From Alteromonas naphthalenivorans (GTDB lineage Bacteria > Pseudomonadota > Gammaproteobacteria > Enterobacterales > Alteromonadaceae), in NCBI RefSeq assembly GCF_000213655.1, contig NC_015554.1, forward strand, positions 2,976,001 to 3,040,000: DNA of 64,000 nt, written 5' to 3'. Every line of letters starts with the position of its first letter. The first letter of the stretch is position 1. Positions 1 through 9,687 of this stretch are shown here, piece by piece. The notes beneath the pieces were generated by a model that searched no databases, was not told where the DNA came from, and saw nothing but the letters and a program-made list of their open reading frames with translations. The translations under genes and the position numbers were made by a program.

Positions 1-873
1 TGCCACAACGACGGGGGCACGATTACCACTGTCATCATATTTAATTGCTACAGAGTAATGAGTTGGGTTGGTTACCACCACATCGGCCTGAGGAACTTCT
101 TGCATCATGCGCTTTGTGGCAGCTTGATACTGCAAGCGACGGATGCGCCCTTTTACCAGAGGATCACCTTCAGAGTTTTTACGCTCGTCTTTCACCTCTT
201 GCTTAGTCATCTTAATTTCTTTGTTGTGCTTATAAATCTGATAAGGCACATCAATAAGTGCAATAGGTATCATGCCGCAAACCAACATGATAAAGGCCCA
301 TTTCAACATATCTAACGCGTGAAAAATATTCCCCGGGTACAGCTCTAAATCTAGGTGCAGTGCTTCGTCTTCAAAAAACAGCAGTGCGCCTAACGCCATT
401 CCCACAATAACAACCACTTTGGCGATAGATTTAATTAACTCAACCAAACCATTCATGCCAAACATACGCTTAAACCCACTAAGCGGGCTCATTTTAGAGC
501 CTTTAAATTTGGCACCTTCCCAGGTGAAGTTGTAGCCGCCTAACGCAATAGAGCCATATATTCCGGCTAACATGGCCACCGTCATATAAAGCAATACAGG
601 TACACTGACTGTCGAAATTGCTTCGCCCCATGCACCAAACATATGGGTGGTATCGTAGGTTTCATCTCGAGACAGAACAAACATACGCTGCGTCAGCTTA
701 AATACCGACTCGGCAATCCAGCCTCCAACGAACAAAAACATAAAGGCACTGACCACTAACACTAAGGTTGTGGATAGCTCTCGGGATCGGGCTATCTGCC
801 CTTTTTTTCGGGTGTCTTCGAGTTTTTTCCCCGTGGGGTCTTCTGTTTTTTCGCTAGAATCTGAATCAGCCAT
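1..873 (-). CDS. flhB: Flagellar export gate protein FlhB (3' end outside window)
   Basis: FlhB is the inner-membrane substrate-specificity switch of the flagellar type III export apparatus. The visible 291 codons start at an ATG (873) and run off the left edge, so roughly the last quarter of the protein is missing. The N-terminus is charged and Lys/Glu-rich, with the KTEDPTGKKL-type start typical of FlhB, followed by four hydrophobic segments. The NPTH autocleavage motif (codons at 58-69, residues about 269-272) sits in its expected context, VVVTNPTHYSVA, so the switch should be functional. It follows fliR by 18 bases and is the last gene seen in the fliK-fliR run. The family assignment is secure. 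Confidence 0.97.
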   Translation of the reverse strand, partial: MADSDSSEKTEDPTGKKLEDTRKKGQIARSRELSTTLVLVVSAFMFLFVGGWIAESVFKLTQRMFVLSRDETYDTTHMFGAWGEAISTVSVPVLLYMTVAMLAGIYGSIALGGYNFTWEGAKFKGSKMSPLSGFKRMFGMNGLVELIKSIAKVVVIVGMALGALLFFEDEALHLDLELYPGNIFHALDMLKWAFIMLVCGMIPIALIDVPYQIYKHNKEIKMTKQEVKDERKNSEGDPLVKGRIRRLQYQAATKRMMQEVPQADVVVTNPTHYSVAIKYDDSGNRAPVVVA

Positions 874-891
874 ATATCACCTGACTTATTT

Positions 892-1671
892 TCATGGGCA
901 AATCCTAAGAAGTTGACACATAAACTGCTCTGCCCGCAGCCACTGTGTTTCAAAATGCGCGGTAAAGTTGTCTAGGGTTATCCAAATGATAAGCAACCCC
1001 ATTACTTGTGCAATAGAAAAACCGATACTGAAAATATTAAGTTGAGGCGCTGCTTTAGTCATTACGCCAAACGCTAAATTTACTATAAGTAGGGAAACAA
1101 TGGGCGCCAAGGACAGTGTAATCGCTGAAACAAACATCCAACCGCCCCAGTGAGCAATTTCCCTAAACTGCTCCCCTGTCCACCATGCTTCTCCTATTGG
1201 GAACGCATGAAAGCTCAACACAATCATGTGGATCATCGCTAGATGCCCGTCTAAGGTCCAAAAAAGCAAGGTAGCTAGAATTAAGTAAAATTGGCCTACG
1301 GCTGGCACGTTAATACCATTGACTGGGTCTACGATTGAGGCGAAACCTAAACCCGTTTGCATCGCGATAATTTGCCCAGCCAGTACAAAGGTATTTAGCA
1401 CCATCATGGAAACAAACCCGATAGCGACACCAATTAACAACTGCTGAATGCCCAAAATAAAGGTTCCCAAATTGACGAGGTCGTCTACTGGGGCTGGCGG
1501 CACTACCGGCATGATAATAAGGGTCAGCATAATGCCAAGCAGAGCACGAACTTGCGGAGGAATAGATTGTGCACTTAAGCCAATCATCGCCACAAACAGG
1601 CCACTAATGCGCATAAAAGGCAGCATTAAATCAGCAAGAAACTGATTGATGGTAGCCAGTTCAACGACCAT
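892..1671 (-). CDS. fliR: Flagellar export gate protein FliR
   Basis: FliR is an integral membrane component of the export gate, assembling with FliP and FliQ. The 259-residue product has several long hydrophobic segments and the family's usual length. The open frame extends upstream to a TTG at 1683 inside fliQ. The ATG at 1671 directly follows the fliQ stop (TAATATG) and has an AGGTTG about nine bases ahead, so I use it. Gene order fliP-fliQ-fliR-flhB is canonical, and translational coupling with fliQ is likely. Confidence 0.95.
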   Translation of the reverse strand: MVVELATINQFLADLMLPFMRISGLFVAMIGLSAQSIPPQVRALLGIMLTLIIMPVVPPAPVDDLVNLGTFILGIQQLLIGVAIGFVSMMVLNTFVLAGQIIAMQTGLGFASIVDPVNGINVPAVGQFYLILATLLFWTLDGHLAMIHMIVLSFHAFPIGEAWWTGEQFREIAHWGGWMFVSAITLSLAPIVSLLIVNLAFGVMTKAAPQLNIFSIGFSIAQVMGLLIIWITLDNFTAHFETQWLRAEQFMCQLLRICP

Positions 1672-1672
1672 A

Positions 1673-1942
1673 TTAACCGACAACCTGAGGTATCATTTCT
1701 ACCATGTGGAAAGTGAAGTCCATTAACTTTTGTACTAACCAGTTACCACCCCAGCTAAGCGCTAGTAAGGTAACAAGTAAGCGCGGCAAGAAACTCATGG
1801 TCTGCTCGTTAATTGAGGTAGCAGCCTGAAACACAGCAACCACTAACCCTACAATAAGACTTGGAACAATAACCGCAGACACCAGAACGATAACCATAAA
1901 CATGGCTTCGCGGAGTATTTCAACAAAGACTTCTGGAGACAT
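1673..1942 (-). CDS. fliQ: Flagellar export gate protein FliQ
   Basis: This 89-residue protein has two hydrophobic hairpin segments and the family features MSPEVFVEILREA at the start and NEQTMSFLPRL in the middle. It is a small membrane subunit of the FliP5-FliQ4-FliR1 export gate. It lies eight bases after fliP and abuts fliR. Length and order match the family exactly. Confidence 0.96.
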   Translation of the reverse strand: MSPEVFVEILREAMFMVIVLVSAVIVPSLIVGLVVAVFQAATSINEQTMSFLPRLLVTLLALSWGGNWLVQKLMDFTFHMVEMIPQVVG

Positions 1943-1950
1943 AAGCCCTC

Positions 1951-2709
1951 CTACACACCCATACCGAAGCTGGTAGCCAGTGTGCCAAATATTAGATTCC
2001 AGCCATCAACTAACACAAACAACATGAGTTTAAATGGCAGTGAAACAATCATGGGCGACAGCATCATCATACCCATGGCCATCAATATTGAGGCCACAAC
2101 AAGGTCGATAATAAGAAACGGAATAAACAACATAAATCCGATTTGGAACGCGGTTTTTAGCTCGCTGGTCACGAACGCAGGAATAAGGATAGTTAGCGGT
2201 ACTTCGTCTGTATCTGCATATTTCCCCTCATCACCAGCAATACGCACAAAGGTTTCTAAATCTTTCACTCGGGTTTGCGACAGCATAAAGGCGCGCATAG
2301 GCCCTTTAGCTTGCTCTATGGCATCCAAACTTGTCATTTGTTCCGACAGATAAGGCTGCAATGCGCGTTCATTAATTTCTTCAAACACCGGCGCCATAAT
2401 AAACATAGACAAAAACAAACTCACCCCAACCAAAATTTGGTTAGAAGGAGATTGCTGCAAACCAATCGCTTGGCGCAAAATTGATAACACCACTATGATG
2501 CGGGTGAACGAGGTCATCATCATGATGAATGCAGGAATAAGACTGAGCGCTGTCATGATAAACAGCGCTTGTAACGTCATAGTGTAATCTTGCGACCCAT
2601 CGTCATTAGTCACAACGGTCACGGCTGAAATTCCTTGCTGTGCCAGTGCAGGCTCAGCAATCACCCAAGAAGCTAACACTACAAAAAATGCGGTCCAAAA
2701 CTTACGCAT
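1951..2709 (-). CDS. fliP: Flagellar export gate protein FliP
   Basis: FliP forms the pentameric core of the export gate. The 252-residue product begins with a cleavable-looking signal peptide (hydrophobic run ending PALAQ near residue 24), as usual for FliP. Family blocks follow: [18 protein letters not shown], the [15 protein letters not shown] region and a C-terminal [24 protein letters not shown] segment. The start overlaps the end of fliO by eight bases, indicating translational coupling. Confidence 0.97.
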   Translation of the reverse strand: MRKFWTAFFVVLASWVIAEPALAQQGISAVTVVTNDDGSQDYTMTLQALFIMTALSLIPAFIMMMTSFTRIIVVLSILRQAIGLQQSPSNQILVGVSLFLSMFIMAPVFEEINERALQPYLSEQMTSLDAIEQAKGPMRAFMLSQTRVKDLETFVRIAGDEGKYADTDEVPLTILIPAFVTSELKTAFQIGFMLFIPFLIIDLVVASILMAMGMMMLSPMIVSLPFKLMLFVLVDGWNLIFGTLATSFGMGV

Positions 2710-3121
2710 CGTTTTTATCTTCCTTTATTGAAGGGTTCAGCTTACCTGCCATGGCGGCAACCAGCTTTTGTTTAAATGCGTCACCGCTGCCTTGCTGCCC
2801 ATTTGCGACTGGCGTGTCTAAGTGCTTTTCAAGTTTACTTAAATGGGAAATATTATGACTGGTCACGCCCACTAGGTGCTGTTCATCGCCCACCTGAATA
2901 ACCATTATTTTTTCTTTAGTGCCTGCCACCATACTGGCGACCACCTTCATTTGCCCACTACCCATGTTACCGACATTAAATCGACGCATGAGGTAAGCAA
3001 GCGCAAAAATAATTCCAACCACTAAAAGAAGTGATAGAAAAATTGACACTACAGAGGTGGGGTTAGTGATTGATTGGGTAGATTGCGCATTCACTACTTG
3101 CGTAAATATAAGGGGCAGCAT
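2702..3121 (-). CDS. fliO: Flagellar assembly protein FliO
   Basis: FliO is a small membrane protein that stabilises FliP during gate assembly. The 139-residue product has a signal-like N-terminus, then a single transmembrane helix ([21 protein letters not shown]) and a cytoplasmic FliO domain. The open frame reaches 3190 inside fliN, but the ATG at 3121 has a good AAGGGG ribosome site, lies 28 bases past the fliN stop and starts directly with the hydrophobic leader, so I use it. FliO is the least conserved of the gate proteins. The call rests on topology, length and its place between fliN and fliP. Confidence 0.9.
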   Translation of the reverse strand: MLPLIFTQVVNAQSTQSITNPTSVVSIFLSLLLVVGIIFALAYLMRRFNVGNMGSGQMKVVASMVAGTKEKIMVIQVGDEQHLVGVTSHNISHLSKLEKHLDTPVANGQQGSGDAFKQKLVAAMAGKLNPSIKEDKNDA

Positions 3122-3149
3122 TGCGCAACCCCTTGCTATGTAAGAAGAT

Positions 3150-3551
3150 TTATCGAAGCTTCTTGATTCTCTCGATTTGACTAATAACATCCGTTAACCG
3201 AATACCGAATTTATCGTTGACCACTACTACTTCACCATGAGCAATCAACGTGCCATTTACCAATACATCTAATGGCTCACCAGCAACTCGGTCCAGCTCC
3301 ACCACAGATCCCTGGTTCAACTGTAGCAGATTTCGGATACTTATTTGACTACGCCCTACTTCCATCGAGATAGTGACTGGAATATCCAAAATGGTATCCA
3401 GCTTCTTTTTCTCTTCTTGGGTTATGGGTGTGTCGTCGGTTAATTCGTCGAGTTCTGCAACCTGAACATCATCATTTTCCTGATCGTCAGCCTCAGAATC
3501 GGCTTGCTCCGCCATGGCGGCAGCCCAATCGTCCATACCGTCTTCACTCAT
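3150..3551 (-). CDS. fliN: Flagellar motor switch protein FliN
   Basis: FliN builds the base of the cytoplasmic C-ring with FliM and helps dock the FliH/FliI export complex. The protein is 133 residues. An acidic, Asp/Glu-rich N-terminal third is followed by a SpoA domain (about residues 55-130) containing IPVTISMEVGRSQISIRNLL and GIRLTDVIS. A strong GAGGGGAA ribosome site precedes the ATG. It sits 17 bases after fliM in the usual fliL-M-N-O order. Confidence 0.97.
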   Translation of the reverse strand: MSEDGMDDWAAAMAEQADSEADDQENDDVQVAELDELTDDTPITQEEKKKLDTILDIPVTISMEVGRSQISIRNLLQLNQGSVVELDRVAGEPLDVLVNGTLIAHGEVVVVNDKFGIRLTDVISQIERIKKLR

Positions 3552-3568
3552 GGGATATTCCCCTCACC

Positions 3569-4627
3569 TTACAGGTCTTCTTCGAGTACTTGCAGCTCGG
3601 CATCATTATCTATAATGCGCCCGCCGCGGGTTAATAATTGTAGCTCAGACTTCACAGAAGTCGGTCTTGCAATCTTTTCTACTATCTTCAGGGCTAAGTT
3701 ATCTCGTGAGCGACCTAGCTTAGCTCTGAACGTAGGTAAATCTTCAATTAGCACAGTAATGGTTTCTGGCATTTCCACAGGAATAATTTCTCCTGGCTTA
3801 AATTCCATTACTTGGCGTAATGACACATCCACATCAAGCATGTGGGTTGTCAGTGCCACTTTTACGTCCATGATTTCATCGCGAAGCGCTTTACTCCAAC
3901 GTAAATCAGTGTCTTCTTTATCACTTTGCACACCCGCATCTAGCAATTCGCGGATAGGCTCTAGCATTGAGTATGGAAGTGACACGTGGAAATCACCACC
4001 ACCACCGTCAAGCTCTATATGAAACGAGCTAATCACCACCACTTCAGTGGGGCTCACAATGTTCGCCATCGCGGGGTTTACTTCTGAGTCTAAATACTCA
4101 AAAGACACGTCCATTACTGGCGCCCACGCTTCTTTATAATCTTCAAAAATAATCTTAAGCAGCATTTGAATAATACGCCGCTCTGTTGGCGTAAATTCCC
4201 GCCCTTCAATTTTTGCATGATAGCGGCCATCACCTCCAAAGAAGTTATCTACCAGAATGAAAACCAAGCGGGCTTCCATGGTAATAAGGCCGGTACCTTT
4301 AAGCGGGCGAAACCGCACCATGTTCAAGCTAGTAGGTACAAACAAGGTATGAATGTACTCACCGAACTTAATCATTTGAATACCGTTAATTGACACTTCC
4401 GCAGAGCGGCGCATCATGTTGAACAAACTCACCCGCATGTGACGGGCAAAGCGTTCATTAACGATTTCCAGTGTAGGCATACGCCCACGAACAATCCTAT
4501 CCTGTGACGAGAAGTCGTACTCTAGCGTAGAAGCATCGGAGTCGGCATCGCCAACCTCGTCTTCTTCTACATCGTCTACCCCGTGTAGAAGGGCATCGAT
4601 TTCATCTTGAGATAATAAATCACTCAC
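3569..4627 (-). CDS. fliM: Flagellar motor switch protein FliM
   Basis: FliM is the C-ring protein that binds CheY-P and transmits direction control. The N-terminal CheY-binding peptide LLSQDEIDALLHG lies at residues 4-16. It is followed by an acidic linker, the central FliM domain (GGDGRYHAKIEGREFTPTERRI) and a C-terminal SpoA domain that pairs with FliN. At 352 residues it is of typical length. It begins 13 bases after fliL and belongs to the same transcription unit as fliK-flhB. Confidence 0.97.
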   Translation of the reverse strand: MSDLLSQDEIDALLHGVDDVEEDEVGDADSDASTLEYDFSSQDRIVRGRMPTLEIVNERFARHMRVSLFNMMRRSAEVSINGIQMIKFGEYIHTLFVPTSLNMVRFRPLKGTGLITMEARLVFILVDNFFGGDGRYHAKIEGREFTPTERRIIQMLLKIIFEDYKEAWAPVMDVSFEYLDSEVNPAMANIVSPTEVVVISSFHIELDGGGGDFHVSLPYSMLEPIRELLDAGVQSDKEDTDLRWSKALRDEIMDVKVALTTHMLDVDVSLRQVMEFKPGEIIPVEMPETITVLIEDLPTFRAKLGRSRDNLALKIVEKIARPTSVKSELQLLTRGGRIIDNDAELQVLEEDL

Positions 4628-4640
4628 AGTTATCTACCTG

Positions 4641-5177
4641 TTATTGCATCACAAAACCAGTGAAGAGCACACGCTCAACCACATCACTTCCCGCGATGTC
4701 TTTAAGCACTTTTTGTACTTCAGTCACCGCTTGTTCACGCAGTTCAATTTTTCCTGCTTCAGTCACCAAATCATCGGCATTTGATGTACTAAAGACTTGC
4801 AGCAAAGTGCCTTCAATTAACGGTATGTGGGTTTTAGCCAACTCTTCGTTGTCTGAGCCCCGCACTAGAAGCTGCACTTTAATTTGTACTAATCGGTCTC
4901 GACCTGTACCCGGAACGTTAAACACGAAAGGGCGCGGCATAGCAACGTACAAGGCGGTACCTACTTCTGCGCTTCCACCTGGGGCCGCGGCTTCAGTGGC
5001 GGCTTGCTCGTCGGTTTCGGCAAGTTGCTCTGCAGCTACAGGCTCTTCACCACCAGCGAATAAAAGAAAATAGGCTGCTGCACCACCGCCAACTAACACT
5101 ACGGCGATAATAATAATCAGCATCATTTTGCCTTTCTTTTTACCACCTTCTTCAATCTGTAACTCTTCTTCAGCCAT
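4641..5177 (-). CDS. fliL: Flagellar basal body-associated protein FliL
   Basis: FliL is a single-pass inner-membrane protein that surrounds the stator and supports torque. There is a short Lys-rich cytoplasmic stretch, one transmembrane helix (LIIIIAVVLVGGGAAAYFLL, about residues 20-39), a low-complexity Glu/Ala linker, and a periplasmic FliL domain ending VERVLFTGFVMQ. I chose the ATG at 5177 (178 aa). The frame extends to a TTG at 5231, but neither start has a convincing ribosome site, so the 5' end is uncertain. Confidence 0.92.
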   Translation of the reverse strand: MAEEELQIEEGGKKKGKMMLIIIIAVVLVGGGAAAYFLLFAGGEEPVAAEQLAETDEQAATEAAAPGGSAEVGTALYVAMPRPFVFNVPGTGRDRLVQIKVQLLVRGSDNEELAKTHIPLIEGTLLQVFSTSNADDLVTEAGKIELREQAVTEVQKVLKDIAGSDVVERVLFTGFVMQ

Positions 5178-5327
5178 GTCTAATCCGTCAATATCCCACG
5201 AGGAACTCGTATTATCAGGCTTACGACGCAAATGGCAACGTAAGCCTGCATAAATTTGCAGTTCTTATAGCAGATAGCGCAATTGTACATCAACCCTACT
5301 TAAGTCTTTGCCTTCGCTATCAACCTA

Positions 5328-7631
5328 CTAAGCGTAATAGTCTATACCGCCTTTCGCTTCCCTTGTGACAGACTGCTCTATCACCGTGGAACCCTCGTCG
5401 AACTCACCGTCGATATCTTGGCTAGGTACACCGTTACCTGCAAGTTGCTGGCCACTTCCATCACCATTTTGTGATGAGTTATCTTTACGCACTTCTGATT
5501 CACCTAAATTAATGCCTTGTTCTGCTAGCATATCTTTTAACCTAGGCATGGCATCGGCTAGTGCATCTTTAGCGTGCTGTGACTGCACAATGAAGCTCAC
5601 ACTGGCTGCATCACCCGATACATTCACTCGTACCTGCATACTGCCCAGTTCAGGCGGATCGAGCCTAATTTCTGCCATACTGTTTCGCGCATTCACCATC
5701 CAACGAATTTTCTCATGCAATTGTTGCTGACCTTCAGGCTTTAAAATATTGACCGGTTTGTCAGCGCCCTCAAATTGAAGCTGAGATTTGGTCGACTCCG
5801 CGCGAACTTGGTTGTTTTCATTCATGTGAGAATCGATACTGACGAGCTCACTTTGCAATGCTTGATGAGCGCTTTGCTGGGTGCCGTTTACCAATTGCAT
5901 AAATTGGCCTGCGAGCGCATCAGTTTGCCCCGCTACATTTTGCATTTGTGTTTGTGTTAACCCTGCTTCAGACGCTGCATCGGCTACAAGTGCCGAAAGA
6001 TCTATTCCTGGCTCACGCCCTTGAGCGACTTGTTGCTGAAACTCGTTTATGCCAGCAATCAAGTTAGATTTAACCGCTTGCTGTTGGGCTGCGGTTGTCG
6101 CAGTAGGTAATGATGCCGCTACGCGTTCGGCAAATGCTTCAGCCGCCTTTTGCGCACTTTCTGGTGACATCATCGCAATTGACTGCAATAAAGACTCGCC
6201 TTGGCTATCGGTAAGTATATCGCTAGCTTCTGTAGAGACTGTATCGATAGGGTTGCTATTCGTTTGCGTTGATGCAGTAGATTGGCTTGAAACACCGTTG
6301 GCTAGCGCTGCATTTAGCGTCTCTTTGGTGTCAGTTTGCGCAGTAACTTGCTCTTGAAGAAGACTTAATACTAACGCCTCATCGGCACTCAAGGCTTGTT
6401 CATCTGCGGCTTCTTGTTCGACTAATAGCGCGTGCTCTGAATTCTGTGTTTGAGCATCAGAAGTTTCTTCGCCATTTTCGCTAGCATCACCTAAAAACTG
6501 CGCAAGCAGGTTGGCTAATGGGTCGACTTTTTCAGACTGCCCTGCATCGACATCGCTTGTTGCAGCGTTTTCATTTGCTTTAGCCAATAAGGCCGCGGTG
6601 AGTGCTTTTACTGCTTCTAAGGTTTCACTACTAAGCCCTTCGCCTGCATCTTGACCAAGTTCCTCACCGGCTTGATTCTCTAGCAAGCTCATTAAATAAG
6701 CGGTTATTTCTGTTGCTGAGCTTGTATCAACATCCTCAGGAAGATTCGTCGAGGTTAATGTACCGTTTACTGCTGCATCGCTTTCGTTACTACCGTTATT
6801 AGACGCCAACGCACTTAATACATCCTCGCCCGCCAATTCATCACCCGCTAGCAAAGCTTGTGCTAATTGCTTCGCGGCTAATTCGGCATCCTCTATCTCG
6901 CCTGCGTCTAATAAATCATCAGTGATCGCGGTAGCCTCTGCATCTGAAATAACGTTGTCATCGCCAGACGCGCCCATCATGGATGTGACATACTCAATCC
7001 AATCTGTGGGGCTTTCGCTATCCCCGTTTCCAATACTTGTTAACTCTTCGGGCGGTAAATCAATATGGCCGCCAAAGAAGTCTTTTTTGTTGTCGCTGCC
7101 ATTTTGGCTTTCGTCTTTGCCAACGCCTTTGCTGTCCTCTTTGCCTGTGCCTTTACCATCAATAAGGAGTGAGCCATCTTTCTTTGTGTCAGTGTCGATT
7201 CGACGTGACTGTGCATCGGCAATGATTAATTCATCCGTGTCTTCATCAGGTGATGTTAAGTCGCCCTCTTGGGCTTTTTTGTCTGCTTGATCACCATTTC
7301 GCGCTTGCGCTTCGTCATCTTTCACCGGAGGTAAATCAACGTTCCCCCTTTCTGGGTCAGACGCATGTCTATCAGCTGATTTCTTATCGATAGCAGGGTT
7401 TGCACTGTCGCTCACTGAGGTGCTGGTCTGTCGCGAGGAATGACCTTTGTTTTGGGCCTCGAGAGATTTTGCACTCGATTCTTTAGCTTGAATATACGCA
7501 GCTTCAAACGCGTTATTATTCTGCGATGAATCCTCTGCACCCATGCCAGCTTCTACGGCTTTTGCCGTTGACGAAGCAGAGAAAGGCAATGCGGCAATGT
7601 CTGTTTTTTGTGCGGCAACTTGTTGCATCAT
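5328..7631 (-). CDS. fliK: Flagellar hook-length control protein FliK
   Basis: FliK is the secreted ruler that sets hook length and triggers the FlhB specificity switch. The 767-residue product is very acidic and rich in Asp, Glu, Ser and Ala for most of its length, with little order apparent. The conserved Flg_hook domain lies near the C-terminus at about residues 640-720 (LHEKIRWMVNARNSMAEIRLDPPELG, then VRVNVSGDAASVSF). It is longer than the roughly 400-residue enterobacterial form, as is common in marine gammaproteobacteria. A 268-base gap with a sigma54-like element precedes it, so it probably heads the fliK-flhB operon. Confidence 0.94.
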   Translation of the reverse strand: MMQQVAAQKTDIAALPFSASSTAKAVEAGMGAEDSSQNNNAFEAAYIQAKESSAKSLEAQNKGHSSRQTSTSVSDSANPAIDKKSADRHASDPERGNVDLPPVKDDEAQARNGDQADKKAQEGDLTSPDEDTDELIIADAQSRRIDTDTKKDGSLLIDGKGTGKEDSKGVGKDESQNGSDNKKDFFGGHIDLPPEELTSIGNGDSESPTDWIEYVTSMMGASGDDNVISDAEATAITDDLLDAGEIEDAELAAKQLAQALLAGDELAGEDVLSALASNNGSNESDAAVNGTLTSTNLPEDVDTSSATEITAYLMSLLENQAGEELGQDAGEGLSSETLEAVKALTAALLAKANENAATSDVDAGQSEKVDPLANLLAQFLGDASENGEETSDAQTQNSEHALLVEQEAADEQALSADEALVLSLLQEQVTAQTDTKETLNAALANGVSSQSTASTQTNSNPIDTVSTEASDILTDSQGESLLQSIAMMSPESAQKAAEAFAERVAASLPTATTAAQQQAVKSNLIAGINEFQQQVAQGREPGIDLSALVADAASEAGLTQTQMQNVAGQTDALAGQFMQLVNGTQQSAHQALQSELVSIDSHMNENNQVRAESTKSQLQFEGADKPVNILKPEGQQQLHEKIRWMVNARNSMAEIRLDPPELGSMQVRVNVSGDAASVSFIVQSQHAKDALADAMPRLKDMLAEQGINLGESEVRKDNSSQNGDGSGQQLAGNGVPSQDIDGEFDEGSTVIEQSVTREAKGGIDYYA

Positions 7632-7800
7632 ATTTTTACCGTCCTGCTATGACTTTAAAAGTCAGAACCATGAAAACCCAGATTGAATCGTTTTGTCTCT
7701 ACAACCCCAGTGTCCGTGGGCTGTAGACCGACACTTAACTTATAAAAGCTTCCGTATCAGTATTCAAATTAGGCGAATAAACACATTAATGACTAACGAA

Positions 7801-7818
7801 TTTGCAAAGAGTGTTCCA
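7801..7818 (-). promoter_or_regulatory. Probable sigma54 promoter for fliK operon
   Basis: Read on the minus strand the site is TGGAACACTCTTTGCA, with the diagnostic GG-N10-GC spacing of -24/-12 elements. The -12 TTTGCA is good and the -24 has one mismatch (GGAAC for GGCAC). It lies about 170 bases upstream of the fliK ATG in the only sizeable gap of this gene block. The assignment is inference from pattern and position. Confidence 0.6.
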
Positions 7819-7899
7819 TTGTGGAGATTAAATGACGAGGTATTTAAAAAATCGAAAGAATTGAACGACTTCGGGTAAGTAGCAAATTGGATAAACTGG

Positions 7900-8346
7900 C
7901 TAGAAGAATGTTTTTCCGCTTCTAAAAAATTTCTGTGTGGCAAATTCGTCCATCATGGCTTGCTCTGCCCTCGCTTCTTTTGCCACTTTAGCTAAATGGC
8001 GTTTATTAAGAAGCAACTCTACCGCTTTCACTTTTTGCTGCTGCTTAAGCCAAAGCTGCTTGCGTTGATCGGCAGCCATATTCGCTTGTGCTATCACATT
8101 CATTTGCTGTTCACAGGCCTTATCTAATTTGCCTACAAACGATAAATGCTGTTGGTAATGGGTAGCAGTCACACCCGCCTTTCCCGTTTGCTGAATGCCT
8201 TTTAAGTAATCAATTCTATATTGCTCGAGGCTGGTGAGCTTTTGTTTCTGCTGCATCACATTTTGCTGCGCTTGTTGGAACATTTGCGCAATGCGTTGCT
8301 CTCTTTCTCGTTCAAACTCAGCCAGACGCTCTAGTTGTTTAGACAT
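7900..8346 (-). CDS. fliJ: Flagellar export chaperone FliJ
   Basis: FliJ is a small coiled-coil protein that inserts into the FliI ATPase ring and escorts chaperones to the export gate. The 148-residue product is almost entirely charged, Gln-rich helix (LERLAEFEREREQRIAQMFQQ at the N-terminus) with no membrane segment. It sits six bases after fliI, its normal partner position. A 268-base gap then separates it from fliK. Confidence 0.94.
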   Translation of the reverse strand: MSKQLERLAEFEREREQRIAQMFQQAQQNVMQQKQKLTSLEQYRIDYLKGIQQTGKAGVTATHYQQHLSFVGKLDKACEQQMNVIAQANMAADQRKQLWLKQQQKVKAVELLLNKRHLAKVAKEARAEQAMMDEFATQKFFRSGKTFF

Positions 8347-8352
8347 AATTGA

Positions 8353-9687
8353 TTACCCTTGTCCCAAGCCTTTCGCTAATGCAGCCATGCCCTCTAAACA
8401 TTCATCATAAGGCAACACGTTCTTCATACCTTGCTGCAGGAACGCGTTAATTGCAGGCTCTGCTCGTATGGCTAGGTCGATGCGAGGATCTGAACCTTTG
8501 GCATAAGCACCAATGGAAATGAGGTCTTGGTTTTGTTTATAGTTTGAATAAACTTGCCTTACTCTGCGTGCCATTTGTTGATGTTCATCACTGACCACCA
8601 TAGGCATAACACGGCTAATAGAAGCTTCAATATCGATGGCAGGGTAATGACCGCTATCAGCGAGAGTGCGCGATAACACAACGTGACCATCTAAAATAGC
8701 CCTTGCAGCATCGGCGATTGGATCTTGCAAATCGTCACCTTCGGTCAATACCGTATAAAACGCCGTAATAGACCCTTGTTTCTCGCTGCCGTTACCAGCC
8801 CTTTCTACCAATGCGGGTAACCTGGCAAATACTGAAGGTGGATAGCCTTTTGTTGCGGGTGGTTCACCTACCGCTAATGCAATTTCACGTTGGGCCATGG
8901 CATAACGAGTAAGAGAGTCAATAAGCAGTAATACTTTTAAACCTTGATCGCGAAAGTATTCAGCAATGGTAACTGCTGTTTCGCAGCCCTTTAAGCGCAT
9001 TAACGGTGAAGTGTCAGCAGGCGCTGCTACCACTACCGCGCGGGCACGTTCTTCTTCGGTTAAGATATCGTGGATAAATTCTTTTACTTCTCGGCCCCGT
9101 TCTCCCACTAAGCCAACCACAACCACGTCGGCTTCGCAGCCCCGGGTCATCATACCGAGTAAAACACTTTTCCCCACGCCACTGCCCGCAAAGAGCCCCA
9201 TACGTTGACCTACGCCAACGGTATTCAATGCATTAATGGCGCGAACACCCACATCCATAGGTTGGGTAATAGCGCGGCGAATTAAAGGGTTGATAGGAGG
9301 GCGCGTAGTAGGTACGCGGGTTTCAGTTTTAATTTCGCCAAGTCCGTCTAAAGGGTTACCGTTGCCATCGACAACACGACCCAACAGCCCCATACCCACA
9401 GCAAGACCACTTTGTCGATTTAGCGGCATTACCCGACTTCCTGGCACTATGCCCCGTACGGCTTCGGTGGGCATTAAATAAGTAATATCGGCACCAAACC
9501 CCACCACTTCGGCTTCAATTTCGCCCTCAATAGTTTGCACAAGACACTGACTACCGACTGGTAGTTGGCACCCAACTGCTTCCAGTGTAAGGCCTATGCC
9601 TCTGACAAGTTTACCTGCCGCCACAATAGGCGGCGATGACACTTGTTTCTGCAAACTATCAAAATGTGCATGCCAAGGGCTACTCAT
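8353..9687 (-). CDS. fliI: Flagellum-specific ATP synthase FliI
   Basis: FliI is the hexameric ATPase of the flagellar type III export apparatus, related to the F1 beta subunit. The P-loop [15 protein letters not shown] lies at about residues 165-179. The Walker B strand [22 protein letters not shown] and the [12 protein letters not shown] block follow in order. At 444 residues it has the family's usual length. Its start overlaps the end of fliH by eight bases, consistent with coupled synthesis of the FliH/FliI complex. Confidence 0.97.
   Translation of the reverse strand: MSSPWHAHFDSLQKQVSSPPIVAAGKLVRGIGLTLEAVGCQLPVGSQCLVQTIEGEIEAEVVGFGADITYLMPTEAVRGIVPGSRVMPLNRQSGLAVGMGLLGRVVDGNGNPLDGLGEIKTETRVPTTRPPINPLIRRAITQPMDVGVRAINALNTVGVGQRMGLFAGSGVGKSVLLGMMTRGCEADVVVVGLVGERGREVKEFIHDILTEEERARAVVVAAPADTSPLMRLKGCETAVTIAEYFRDQGLKVLLLIDSLTRYAMAQREIALAVGEPPATKGYPPSVFARLPALVERAGNGSEKQGSITAFYTVLTEGDDLQDPIADAARAILDGHVVLSRTLADSGHYPAIDIEASISRVMPMVVSDEHQQMARRVRQVYSNYKQNQDLISIGAYAKGSDPRIDLAIRAEPAINAFLQQGMKNVLPYDECLEGMAALAKGLGQG

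Noticed and set aside
2702..3190. Longer fliO start at 3190 (likewise fliE at 13688, flgI at 53244 and flgP at 63046)
   Set aside because: The upstream extensions run into neighbouring genes or promoters and lack ribosome sites. The internal ATGs have good sites and give normal leaders.
4660..5073. 137-codon plus-strand frame opposite fliL, and similar long frames opposite fliF, fliM, fliK, flgE and others
   Set aside because: All lie opposite well-recognised flagellar genes and are antisense shadows with Ser/Arg/Pro-rich translations.
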